A DNA stretch of 64,000 bases. It comes from Ahaetulla prasina (lineage: Eukaryota; Chordata; Lepidosauria; Squamata; Colubridae). The notes beneath the pieces are model-generated. The model searched no databases. It saw only the letters and a program-made list of their open reading frames with translations, and was not told the DNA's origin. Location of the stretch: contig NC_080546.1 in the NCBI RefSeq assembly GCF_028640845.1, forward strand, positions 81,045,757 through 81,109,756, read 5' to 3'. This document shows positions 23,301-30,449 of this stretch, in pieces. The position numbers were made by a program, and so were the translations under genes. Within the stretch, counting starts at the first letter, position 1, and every line of letters starts with the position of its first letter.

Positions 23301-26300
23301 ACCAGAGGCCCAGTTACATTCCCAAGGGTTCCATTTTTGCTTAACTTCTCCTTTTTTTTTTTTTTTGGGGGAAAATTTCAAAAACAGTGCGATCTTGTCA
23401 TCCTATTTCCTGGATGAGAAGCTCAACATTCACGGAAAGCTGGGCTGCGTGTTAAGCATTCTGGGTTCCACCGTCATGGTGATCCATGCTCCTGAAGAGG
23501 AACAAATCACATCATTGGATGACATGGAAATAAAACTGAAAGATCCAGGTATGTGTTGTGGCTCCCGCCCCCGAACCTGGTCCCATGCCCGAAAGTGCGT
23601 TGGAGCCGGGCCTGCTGCCAGAAAGTGACTCAGAGCCGGGCCTGCTGCCAGAAAGTGATTTGGAGAGTGAGGGGGAAGGGCCGTCAGGACTTACCTCGGA
23701 AGCACCGGCCTCCCTGGATCATCTCCAGGAGCCAGAAGCAGGCCAAGCGAAAGAGATAACGAGGCCTCCTTCTCCTGACTCTTCCCCCCCCCAGGCCACG
23801 CCTGCAGACCCAGTTGACAGCAATCAGGCTTGGCTCAATCCCAGGTTTCATAGGCAGGAGAGAAGGGAATGACAGAAACAGGGGAGGGGCAGGCCTAGGA
23901 AGTGCTGAGTCATGGAGCCACACCCCACAGGATATAAAAGGCAGTAAGAGTTGGTGTGTCTCTTTGTATCAGGCAAATCCACGGATTGACTAGAGCTGAA
24001 GGTTGTGACTCACCGGCGTCTTGGCAGCTATTGCGGGCTCTTGGCAGACGCTGGCTCTTTTGCTGCCAGAGCTGATAAGAGCCAGCTAATTAAGCCATCG
24101 TTCGGATGGAAGCGAGGAGGACACAACAGTATGCTTACTAGAGAGCTATCGTAGAATGTGAGGACTCCCCCAAAAGGTTCCCCAGTTGCCTCTCCAGTTG
24201 TGAATTCGGAGGATGAGCTGATCCTGGGTATGCTAGGAGGGGATGCAGCTGAGGGCTAGGAGCTGTAGTAGTGATGGCTAACCTTTTTGCTGTCCCATGC
24301 CAAGAACAGGGGGAGCACGGGGGGATCACATGCGCGTGTGCCCACACCCATCATTCAATGCCCCCCATGCCCCTCCATGCATGTGCACGCGACCTCTCCC
24401 TCACGCTCCTCCCACTTTTGGCATGCAACAGCAAAAAGGTTACCGGTGGGCCCGGTAGGCCCATTTTTTGCCATTCCCCAGGCGGCAGAATCTTTCTTGG
24501 AGCCTGGGAAGGGCGAAAACGGTCTCCCACCCCCAGAGGCCCTCTGGAGGCCGGAAACGGCCCGTTTCCCAACTTCTGGTGGGCCCGGAATGCCCAAAAA
24601 TCAGCTGGCCAGCGCGCGCATGTGCGCTAGAGCTGAGCTAAGGCAACGCTCGCATGCCCACAGATGTGGCTCCACATGCCACCTGTGGCACACATGCCAT
24701 AGGTTTGCCATCACGGAGCTATAGTGTTTCCACAAAAATAACACCTCCCCCCCAAAAATAAGCCCTCTCTGAAATAAGCCTTCTCCGAAAATATTTAAAT
24801 GCATGCGGAGCCGGTCCCTGCCATTTCCTCTGGTTAGAGTTAGGGAGACAGAGCTGGAAATCAGCTGAGACGGCAAGAGGAACCCCGTCTTGCTCCACCC
24901 GCCCCAAAATAATAAGACCTCCCCGAAAATAAGGCCAAGCACTTATTTCAGGCTTCAAAAAAATATAAGACAGGGTCTTATTTTTGGGGAAACATGGTAG
25001 GAATGGAGGGGCTGAGGAGAGGGGAGCAACCGGATGAGCAGCTGGCTGAGTTCGAGGCACAGCTGCAGCTGAGAAGCCCAAAGGTTTTGGGTTTGAGAGA
25101 ACACAAAGCTGCAGCTGGTCAATGGAGATGCTGCCTCCTCCCGATCGGAGAACACATAGGGCTGAGAGGAGGCAGGTACAATGAAGGTCAGCTGGGGTGA
25201 AATGTTTCCGGTTTGGACCAGATCAGCCGATCTGGTAGCAATGGCGGGGGTGGTTTGGAGAACTGGTAGCAAAAATCCCTGTGGGGCCCGTTCACCCAAT
25301 GCCCAGTCTCCCGCTTCCCCGCTTCTTTTAAAAATGCTTTTAAAAGGTTAAAAAAAGGCTCTGATGATTACAGCTGAGCTGCTGGATCATCAGAGCCTTT
25401 TTTTTTTACCTTTTAAAAGCATTTTTTACAACCTATTTGGCCGAATGTGTTGTAAAAAAATGCTTTTAAAAGGTTAAAAAAAGGCTGTGGTGATTATCGC
25501 TGAGCTGCCGGATCATCAGAGCCTTTTTTTTTTACCTTTTAAAAGCATTTTTTTTACAACCTATTTGGCCGAATGTGTTGTAAAAAAATGCTTTTAAAAG
25601 TAAAAAAAAAAAAAGATCACGTGCCACAGCTGATCACACACACACCACACATGCTGTTCTACTTACCCCATGTTTCCTTTTGGCGTGCACGGCACGCGTG
25701 CGCGCACCTTGCATTTGGTGTGTGGTGCGCACTGAGTATGCGCGCGCCCAGCGCATGCACAGCCAGAGAACCCATAGTAAACTGGTTCAGAGTTCACCAC
25801 TGAGGTCAGCCAAGCTACTTGCGAGAAGGCAACCTCACTCCTCTTGATGGGCTGATCATCGGAAATACTGGTTCATCCGAACTGGTAGCATTTTTTACTA
25901 CCAGTTTGGCCGAAACATTTCAAACCGGTAGCATGTCACCCCTGGCTACAATCTATTTATTTGTCCTATAAACCAGGGGTCTCCAACCTTGGCAACTTTA
26001 AGACTTGTGGACTTCAACTCCCAGAATTACTCAGCTGGCTGAGCCAGCTGAGTAATTCTGGGAGTTGAACTCCACAAGTCTTAAAGTTGCCAAGGTTGGA
26101 GACCCCTGCTATAAACAGATTTGAGATTGTGCATGTTCTTCCGCATGTTTGTTTGTTTGCATTTATACCCCGCCCTTCTCCGAAGACTCAGGGCGGCTTA
26201 CACTATGTTAAGCAATAGTCTTCATCCATTTGTATATTATATACAAAGTCAACTTATTGCCCCCAACAATCTGGGTCCTCATTTTACCTACCTTATAAAG

Positions 26301-27815
26301 GATGGAAGGCTAAGTCAACCTTGGGCCTGGTGGGACTTGAACCTGCAGTAATTGCAGGCAGCTGTGTTAATAACAGACTGTCTTAGCAGTCTGAGCCACC
26401 AGAGGCCCCTGGTGTAATATTACAATATTACAGCAGAGATGGAGATACTGAATGGAAATACGTTAGAGTCTGTAGCTATCTAGCCATCCCACAAGTAAAT
26501 AATTCAGCAGGATTCATTTATAGAAGAAACTTCTTTATATACAATAATATAAAATGTGATGCATGTATACAACACCCATGCAGCTCTTGCAACATAGTAG
26601 AGAAGTAGAAGCAAGAACTAGAACTAGAAGCAAGGAGTAAGGACAAACAAACTCTTACATACACAGAACCGCTAAGTTAAGCCACGCCCAGGCTCCGAGC
26701 TGTCTGACATGGTTCACAACAAATCCTCTGTCTCAGTCACCAAACAGTTCCCATTGGCTGACTTCTTGTTACGGCTATTCCATTTATTTTTTAATAAAAC
26801 ATCCAGAACTTGAAGAGGAACCTTGGGTTATCAGTTTTCCTCCTAATGCTCCTCACATAGTTCTAACGAGCTGCCTCTACCGGTTCAGGAATACAGTAGA
26901 AATTAATACCTATTCTTGCAGATATGGGAAGTATTTCATAAGTGGTTCTCCATTTAGGGAACACCAACTGTGATTTGACATCTTGGCTGTTCTCTAAGTC
27001 CTAACCAGTAGTGGGTTTCAATTTTGTTTGCTACTGGTTTGCTTGCGGGCGCACACGGGCTCCACTTCTGCGCATGCGCAGAGATGTCCGGGCAGGTGGG
27101 TGGAGCCTCCTGCTGCCGCCACCATTTCGCCCAATCCAGGGCGAACCTGTAGCAACCCATCACTGGTCCTAACATGTATTTCTTTTCCTTTCCTGCAGTC
27201 TTCGTTGTGTTTGCTGCCGTTATAATTCTGACCTCACTGGTACTTATTTTTGTCGTCGCTCCACGTTTTGGACAGACCAATATATTGGTCTACATCTCCA
27301 TCTGTTCCCTGATAGGGGCCTTTTCAGTCTCTTCCGTCAAAGGCCTGGGTATCGCTATTAAGGACCTGCTTTATCAGAAGCCAGTCTTCCGAAATCCGCT
27401 GCTCTACGTTTTAGTCGTCGTTTTGGTGCTGGCCGTCAGTACTCAAATCAACTACCTCAACAAGTCGTTGGATGTGTTTAATACGTCTCTGGTCACCCCC
27501 ATTTATTATGTGTGTTTCACAACCACGGTGGTGATCTGCTCCGTTATCCTCTTCAAAGAATGGAACAGCATGGAACTCGGAGATATCATTGGAACCCTGA
27601 GTGGATTCTTCACCATCATCATTGGCATTTTCTTTCTCCATGCTTTCAAAAATGTCAGCATCACCTGGAACCAGTTGGCGGCTTCCGTTAAAAAAGACCC
27701 CAGCTTGCCTCTGCACGCTTATGAATCTCATCACACTTTATTAGAAAATATGGACGCGCCCATTTTGATAGGCGACGAGGATAATACTCTGTTCAGCCGA
27801 GGAAATGAGCGATAG
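8385..27815 (+). CDS. NIPAL1: NIPAL1 (NIPA-like domain containing 1), complete, six coding exons
   Basis: NIPAL1 belongs to the NIPA family of multi-pass Mg2+ transporters in the drug/metabolite transporter fold. Coding exons 8385-8415, 12080-12346, 16199-16255, 21076-21166, 23388-23548 and 27199-27815 have GT/AG borders and total 1224 nt, giving 407 aa, close to the ~410 aa usual for the family. The extracellular N-terminus (CPNSQHAWC, with possible N-glycosylation sites NVS, NET and NVS) precedes the first membrane helix at about residues 61-83. Family hallmarks follow: [10 protein letters not shown], the block [21 protein letters not shown] (residues 122-142), [17 protein letters not shown] and DIIGTLSGF. 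The last exon holds helices 5-9 and the cytosolic tail. The ATG at 8385 was chosen because its ten codons splice in phase to exon 2 and align with the mammalian N-terminus. The neighbour is TEC, convergent downstream. Confidence 0.96.
8501..8572. repeat. AGT/ACT trinucleotide inverted microsatellite
   Basis: Runs of (AGT)n alternate with runs of (CTA)n, so neighbouring blocks are reverse complements and can fold into hairpins. It lies in NIPAL1 intron 1, about 90 bp after the donor and within the CpG-rich zone. Confidence 0.85.
8906..9000. repeat. short tandem repeat, ATAATCAATCAAAGCAC units
   Basis: Three imperfect tandem copies of a ~30-bp unit (aataatcaatcaaagcac, then acaacccccc). Confidence 0.65.
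9190..10060 (+). mobile_element. CR1-like LINE, ORF2 C-terminus and 3' tail (GCATAAGCGCACC type)
   Basis: Frameshifted remnants of a reverse-transcriptase ORF C-terminus are readable: [17 protein letters not shown], then [32 protein letters not shown] and [15 protein letters not shown]. The tail is ttcctaagaggtctgtaagg. The frame is broken by several frameshifts. Relatives are at 5.9, 32.8, 45.1 and 58.5 kb. Confidence 0.8.
10088..10870 (+). mobile_element. CR1 LINE reverse-transcriptase segment, split by a SINE
   Basis: The flanks of the SINE at 10268-10626 read as one degraded CR1 [20 protein letters not shown] before it, then [12 protein letters not shown] and [11 protein letters not shown] after it. 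The same CR1 appears to resume at about 13383 and 15003. Confidence 0.75.
10268..10626 (+). mobile_element. tRNA-derived SINE (Sauria/Squam type), copy 1
   Basis: It carries pol III promoter boxes: A box tggctcaggggc and a perfect B box ggttcgaatcc. The conserved body (tagggaccacc, ggccacatgacca, gctggctcttcggctttgaa) ends in ACCTTT repeats. Flanking aagcatttcaca and aaggcatttgaca look like the target duplication within the CR1. Confidence 0.85.
11040..12056 (-). mobile_element. CR1 LINE 3' region interrupted by a solo LTR
   Basis: In reverse, the sequence reads as CR1 3' end (agaattggaagggacc, tctagtccaaccccctgc) up to 11359, and continues after the LTR (11360-11880) with ctggtcgttctcttcactag and gttgctcttctctgcac. 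It ends about 20 bp before NIPAL1 exon 2, so CR1 sequence abuts the exon 2 acceptor. Confidence 0.8.
11360..11880 (-). mobile_element. solo LTR, TGTTGTG/CACAACA family, copy 1
   Basis: The ends are tgttctgtc and gacacaaca, and the flanks catga/catgt look like the 5-bp target duplication. In reverse orientation it contains the family's tataa-type promoter box (tatcctgtggggtgtgg on the + strand). No internal retroviral sequence remains. It is inserted within a CR1. Confidence 0.75.
12080..12346 (+). CDS. NIPAL1: NIPAL1 coding exon 2
   Basis: Acceptor ttttcctag|gg, donor gctg|gtaaaa. It codes residues 12-99: the glycosylated N-terminal segment, the first membrane helix and the [10 protein letters not shown] motif. 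The donor has a run of eight A after GT, weaker than consensus. Confidence 0.95.
12478..12905. mobile_element. CpG-rich hAT-type element (GTGATGG/CCATCAC ends)
   Basis: The boundaries gcaatgtcggtgaacgcaa and caaaggttctccatcactg match the ends of elements at 24.3, 49.8 and 61.5 kb. The interior is rich in gcatgcgc-type sequence and has no coding support. The open frames here are by-products of the high GC content. Confidence 0.6.
12906..13390. other. unassigned intron 2 sequence
   Basis: AT-rich intron. Part of it (13230-13380) resembles a decayed repeat of the type ccctgtgaggtgggttggg; no gene is seen. Confidence 0.45.
13400..13932 (+). mobile_element. SINE-like repeat (GGTAGAATGCAGTA type), interrupted
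   Basis: Starts gttagaatgcagtactgc and ends gcggtatataagtctaaatg. A 292-bp hAT-type element at 13517-13808 splits it. The uninterrupted relative is at 33634-33858. Confidence 0.7.
13517..13808. mobile_element. hAT-type element (CAGTGGTGGGTTTC), copy 1
   Basis: Ends cagtggtgggtttcaa and tgaaacctacctctg. It is flanked by an exact 8-bp duplication cttccatc (13509-13516 and 13809-13816). It is the founding example in this window for the ACCGGT-rich family. Confidence 0.85.
13946..14306 (+). mobile_element. tRNA-derived SINE (Sauria/Squam type), copy 2
   Basis: Full-length, with A and B boxes and an ACCTTT tail. It is flanked by an exact 13-bp target duplication tatagaaggagca (13933-13945 and 14307-14319). 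Confidence 0.9.
14320..14999 (+). mobile_element. L1-type LINE 3' end
   Basis: Starts with remnants of an L1 ORF2 C-terminus ([20 protein letters not shown]), followed by a 3' UTR and aattcaataaaaatt plus poly(A). It is 5'-truncated and lies inside the same nested stack. Confidence 0.75.
15003..15228 (+). mobile_element. CR1 LINE fragment (continuation)
   Basis: Reads [12 protein letters not shown] then a broken RT segment. This is the expected continuation of the CR1 piece that ends near 13399 (ttcataaatgatttagatg). Confidence 0.65.
15231..15412. mobile_element. short hAT-type element (CAGGGGTCCTCAACC)
   Basis: Ends caggggtcctcaacccc and aaggttggggaactgct are imperfect inverted repeats. 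It belongs to the broad group of elements with CAGGGGTCC ends. Confidence 0.5.
15753..16033. mobile_element. hAT-type element (ACCGGT family), copy 2
   Basis: Ends gcagaggtgggttttcag and gaaaaccaccagt. Exact 8-bp target duplication gggttgct at 15745-15752 and 16034-16041. Internal gagaaccggtag and tatccttcccctg blocks identify the family. Confidence 0.85.
16199..16255 (+). CDS. NIPAL1: NIPAL1 coding exon 3
   Basis: Acceptor ttccctag|ga, donor tcaa|gtaag. It codes for [18 protein letters not shown] (residues 101-118), the start of the second membrane helix. Confidence 0.95.
16665..17255. repeat. inverted cluster of hammerhead-like repeats with GT microsatellites
   Basis: Two head-to-head pairs. 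At 16717-16796 the repeat is reversed and at 16812-16910 it is forward; the pattern recurs at 16980-17035 and 17097-17250. Each half contains gtcttggcgacgtttcg or its complement. The forward copy at 17160-17193 keeps CTGAAGA, a 6-bp stem (17168-17173 with 17180-17185) and GAAAC. (GT)n tracts lie at about 16670-16694 and 17064-17091. Confidence 0.65.
17281..17328 (+). repeat. (CA)n microsatellite
   Basis: About 22 CA units with one interruption. Confidence 0.95.
17476..17640 (+). repeat. (TTC)n/(CTCCTT)n microsatellite
   Basis: About 165 bp of uninterrupted pyrimidine, mostly TTC with a short CTCCTT block. The poly-Ser, poly-Lys and poly-Arg frames across it are not genes. Confidence 0.95.
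17910..20966 (+). repeat. 3-kb polypurine higher-order tandem array in NIPAL1 intron 3
   Basis: Nearly pure A/G on the + strand, with isolated C or T at fixed positions (gacatggg, ggcagagg, gacaagg). The basic unit is ~110 bp. Variant units alternate, so gagaaatggc recurs at 18124, 18461, 18795, 19081, 19279, 19727, 20059, 20358 and 20667, a higher-order spacing near 330 bp. A long block at about 17942-18060 is repeated about 1589 bp later. Open frames near 1000 codons on both strands arise only because polypurine DNA has few stop codons. It ends ~110 bp before exon 4. Confidence 0.95.
21076..21166 (+). CDS. NIPAL1: NIPAL1 coding exon 4
   Basis: Acceptor ttctggcag|tg, donor ataag|gttagt. It codes for the most conserved NIPA segment ([26 protein letters not shown]; residues 120-148). 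Confidence 0.97.
21759..21861. mobile_element. fold-back hAT-type element, copy 2 (short)
   Basis: Ends caggggtctccaaacttgg and ccaaggttagagacctctg. Flanks ctatagac/ctatagat match in 7 of 8 positions. Confidence 0.8.
21955..22076 (+). mobile_element. CR1 LINE fragment
   Basis: Encodes the CR1 ORF2 C-terminal piece [19 protein letters not shown], as at 6.9-7.1 kb. Confidence 0.65.
22077..22640. other. unassigned intron 4 sequence
   Basis: Contains two short ACCGGT-family remnants (tccccattcc repeats at 22195-22250), otherwise no recognised repeat or gene. Confidence 0.4.
22670..22931 (-). mobile_element. tRNA-like SINE (GGCCTCTGGTGGCTCAG type), copy 1
   Basis: Reversed copy: tatcccacccttctccgaag at the left and the reversed B box region at the right. 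It is inserted in the middle of a fold-back element whose arms lie at 22649-22669 and 22932-22983. Confidence 0.75.
23048..23313 (-). mobile_element. tRNA-like SINE (GGCCTCTGGTGGCTCAG type), copy 2
   Basis: Reversed, full length, ending gagccaccagaggccc. It stops 74 bp before NIPAL1 exon 5. Confidence 0.85.
23388..23548 (+). CDS. NIPAL1: NIPAL1 coding exon 5
   Basis: It codes residues 150-202 ([31 protein letters not shown]). The acceptor is unusual: a T-run, then GGGGG and an A-rich stretch before aaaacag|t. The donor cag|gtatgt is directly followed by a solo LTR. Confidence 0.96.
23554..24128 (+). mobile_element. solo LTR, TGTTGTG/CACAACA family, copy 2, at the exon 5 donor
   Basis: 575 bp with perfect 7-bp terminal inverted repeats tgttgtg/cacaaca. 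It is flanked by an exact 5-bp target duplication gtatg (23549-23553 and 24129-24133). A TATA box (ggatataaaaggc, about 23932) is retained. There is no internal retroviral sequence. The left target duplication is the +1 to +5 sequence of the NIPAL1 exon 5 splice donor. Confidence 0.9.
24262..24722. mobile_element. GC-rich hAT-type element (GTGATGGCTAACC)
   Basis: Ends agtgatggctaacctttttg and ggtttgccatcacgg are imperfect inverted repeats, with a gcatgtgcgc-rich interior. Same family as 12.5, 49.8 and 61.5 kb. Confidence 0.65.
24725..24995. mobile_element. inverted-repeat element (AAAAATAAGACC type)
   Basis: Begins gtttccacaaaaataacacc and ends cttatttttggggaaac, roughly inverted. The interior holds repeated aaaataaggcc-like blocks. 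Confidence 0.55.
25193..25945. mobile_element. large ACCGGT-family hAT-type element with internal hairpin repeats
   Basis: Ends ctggggtgaaatgtttccgg and ggtagcatgtcacccctgg are inverted. Inside, 25325-25605 holds a ~126-bp unit repeated twice. Each unit is itself an inverted repeat (atgcttttaaaagg ... ccttttaaaagcat) around a ctgatgat...atcatcag stem. Confidence 0.7.
25974..26108. mobile_element. fold-back hAT-type element, copy 3
   Basis: 135-bp near-perfect palindrome (caggggtctccaaccttgg ... ccaaggttggagacccctg). Exact 8-bp duplication ctataaac at 25966-25973 and 26109-26116. Confidence 0.92.
26150..26409 (-). mobile_element. tRNA-like SINE (GGCCTCTGGTGGCTCAG type), copy 3
   Basis: Reversed full-length copy, from ataccccgcccttctccg to ctgagccaccagaggcccc. 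Confidence 0.85.
26410..26997. other. unassigned intron 5 sequence
   Basis: No gene or recognised repeat. AT-rich with some polypyrimidine. Confidence 0.45.
27006..27165. mobile_element. hAT-type element (ACCGGT family), copy 3, next to exon 6
   Basis: 160 bp, ends cagtagtgggtttcaat and caacccatcactg. Exact 8-bp target duplication gtcctaac (26998-27005 and 27166-27173). It ends 33 bp upstream of NIPAL1 exon 6. Confidence 0.9.
27199..27815 (+). CDS. NIPAL1: NIPAL1 coding exon 6 (terminal)
   Basis: Acceptor tttcctgcag|tc. It codes residues 204-407 with the last five or so membrane helices (for example [50 protein letters not shown]) and the acidic cytosolic tail ending LFSRGNER, then TAG. Confidence 0.98.
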
Positions 27816-28253
27816 TAACCACCGTTGAAGTCATTTCTCAAGGCTTACCGCCCACCGGAGGAATATCATCATCTTCACTATCCCAGAATTTGGAGGAACA
27901 GAACGGGGGGCGTGTCATTTGCTTTTGGGTTAGAAAAGGAAATCCTGGTATTTCTGTATTTGCCACGTTCGACAGTCTGCAAAAATCACTGACGGCAGTA
28001 AAGTTATTTTAAGTGATGGCTATGGTTGCTACTAAAATGAATTACATATGTAAATTGCATTTTTCTAAATCGTATTTTTTAGTTTCAGCGGTTTTAAAAT
28101 GAGAGTTTTCCTGAGGGCTAAGTGAAGGTATTTTGTGAAAACCACGACTTTTTCTAATGACCAGCATGTTAGTAAATTGGGAATTAATTTATTCTAGTTT
28201 CCCAAGCAGGAAATGTCCAAAACATCTTCTCTTTTTTAGGTTTAACTTCCAGC

Positions 28254-28259
28254 AATAAA
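28254..28259 (+). terminator. poly(A) signal candidate (AATAAA), NIPAL1 proximal
   Basis: AATAAA in the context agcaataaagttt, about 440 bp after the NIPAL1 stop codon. Confidence 0.45.
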
Positions 28260-28593
28260 GTTTAAAGTCTTAAGTACATTAAATGAAAACAGGGCCTTTC
28301 TATGCCAGATAGCAAGAAATCCCTTACAGGTTGAAATCTGGGAATTAAGTTACTGTATACTAAACATTTCTGGAAAGCCTTTTAAGTTTTATTCTCCTCA
28401 TCAATTCCTTTTAATTGTTCAGGATGATAGATTAGCTTTTAAAACACACACTGTATTCAACACATTAAATTCTCTTCCCTTTTACATAGAAGTATATTAT
28501 AATACAGTGTTGAGATTTTTAAAAAAATCCATGATGACCTCCTTCGTGATTTTGTGAACTGGAAAGTGATTTTGGTTACTTGTCGATGTCTGA

Positions 28594-28617
28594 AATAAAA
28601 TGATCAGTGCCAATAAA
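28594..28617 (+). terminator. tandem poly(A) signals, NIPAL1 distal
   Basis: Two AATAAA hexamers 18 bp apart (28594-28599 and 28612-28617), about 780-800 bp after the stop codon. The upstream sequence is unique and AT-rich, as in a 3' UTR. Confidence 0.55.
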
Positions 28618-28619
28618 TC

Positions 28620-29177
28620 TGGTTTCGAAATAGAATTCCATCTGTAAACACAGGCTTGGCTGCGTGGAGATTTTTGGTCATCTTTTCAGTATTTAATATT
28701 AACGCTTTAATTGCAAAACTGCTTAAGAAAGAAAGAAACGGCTAGACAGGTTTTATTACACAAATAAACAAATTATATATTTAGCTCACAGTAATGGATA
28801 GGTATGGACTTGGATAAAACAACCTTTTTAGCTCTGATTTTTTCTTATTACTTTCGTTTATTAAGAATTGGCACCTGTCTCATGATAAGGAACCATTTAA
28901 GGAAATGCAGGTTTTAATTATTTGAAATGGTCACTTACTGTGTGGCTCATCCGAGAACCATGAGCAGTGACAATGAAGTGCCATTCAGGGGAAAAAATTG
29001 CTTTTCTGCATCTGTATGAAGTTTGCCATAACTATTTAAAAATATTTAATATTTAATTTTCTTAATGGAAAATCTTCGAAGCTTTGATACAATATTGACA
29101 AAAATGAATAAAAAATGTTTTGACAAAGTATATATATCCTAACGTTGGGCCAGTTTTTATGTTTTATATCACCCTAT
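28620..29177. other. unassigned intergenic sequence after NIPAL1
   Basis: AT-rich with no coding potential. No exon resembling TXK is seen. Confidence 0.5.
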
Positions 29178-29186
29178 TCTATCTGG

Positions 29187-29566
29187 GACCCGTTGGCTCA
29201 TGGGCTAGGATGTTGAGCTTGTTGATCGAAAGGTCGGCAGCTCGGCGGTTCGAATCCCTAATGCTGCCGTGTAAAGGGGTGAGCTCCCGCTACTTGTCCC
29301 AGCTTCTGCCAACCTAGCAGTTTCGAAAGCACATAAAAATGCAAGTAGAAAAAATAGGGACCACCTTTGGTGGGAAGGTAAGAGCGTTCCGTGCGCCTTT
29401 GGCGTTGAGTCATGCCGGCCACATGACCACGGAGACATCTTTGGACAGCGCTGGCTCTTCAGCTTTGAAACGGAGATGAGCACCGCCCCCTAGAGCACCG
29501 CCCCCTAGAGTCGGCAACGACTAGCACGTATGTGCGAGGGGAATCTTTACCTTTACTTTACCTTAA
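29187..29566 (+). mobile_element. tRNA-derived SINE (Sauria/Squam type), copy 3
   Basis: Has the B box ggttcgaatcc and an ACCTTT tail. The 9-bp flank tctatctgg is repeated (29178-29186, 29567-29575). A 16-bp internal duplication (gagcaccgccccctag twice) marks this copy. Confidence 0.9.
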
Positions 29567-29887
29567 TCTATCTGGAGGATTCTCCTATGGAAAACCTGGA
29601 TACAGGGAATCAGAGATTTATATCAAGAAAATATTTGGGCAACCCACCCAAGAGTGTGAATTGGTTGCTATTGAAGACGTTAACAATTAAGACAAAAGAC
29701 AGCTCACCCTTCTTCTGTATGAAGCTCCCTAAATTTTAGCTATTTTTGGGAATATCCCATATTTTTAAGGTAACAAATCATAGGGCAAATTTCTTAGAAG
29801 CAGAGACCACGTGTGCTGCAATTTTGCAGAAAGTCTTGATGTAACATGGTAAATAGAGCATTTCTCTTGGAAGAATGTAATCTAGTC

Positions 29888-30015
29888 CAGGAGTGTCAAA
29901 CTTGCAGCCTGTGGACCGGATGTGTCATGCGCTGGCCATGCCCGCTGGCCAGTTTAGCAAAGGGGGGGGGGAAGTAATGATATATCATGTGATGATGCGA
30001 GTTTGATACCCCTGG
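29888..30015. mobile_element. short hAT-type element (CAGGAGTGTCAAACTTG)
   Basis: Ends caggagtgtcaaacttgc and gcgagtttgatacccctg are inverted. Flanks atctagtc/gtctagtc match in 7 of 8 positions. Confidence 0.75.
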
Positions 30016-30093
30016 TCTAGTCTTTATGTTAAAAAAATGTGGGGCAAGGGGCTTACCAAAATCTTAACTATTAGAAATAGCTAAGTAACAGTT

Positions 30094-30437
30094 AGGGGAC
30101 GTGGTGGCTCAGGGACTAGGACGTTGAGCTTGTCGATCGAAAGGTCGGCAGCTCAGCGGTTCGAATCCCTAGTGCTGCTGTGTAATGGGGTGAGCTCCCG
30201 TTACTTGTCCCAGCTTCTGCCAACCTAGCAGTTTTGAAAGCAAGCAGAAAAAATAGGGACCACCTTGGTGGGAAGGGAACAGCGTTCCATGCGCCTTTGG
30301 TGTTGAGTCATGCCGGCCACATGACCACGGAGACATTTTCAGACAGCGCTGGCTCTTCGGCTTTGAAACGGAGATGAGCACCGCCCCCTAGAGTTGGGAA
30401 CGACTAGCACGTATGTGCGAGGGGAACCTTTACCTTT
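30094..30437 (+). mobile_element. tRNA-derived SINE (Sauria/Squam type), copy 4
   Basis: Exact 12-bp target duplication taagtaacagtt (30082-30093, 30438-30449). A and B boxes are intact; a ~14-bp deletion follows gaaagcaag. Confidence 0.9.
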
Positions 30438-30449
30438 TAAGTAACAGTT

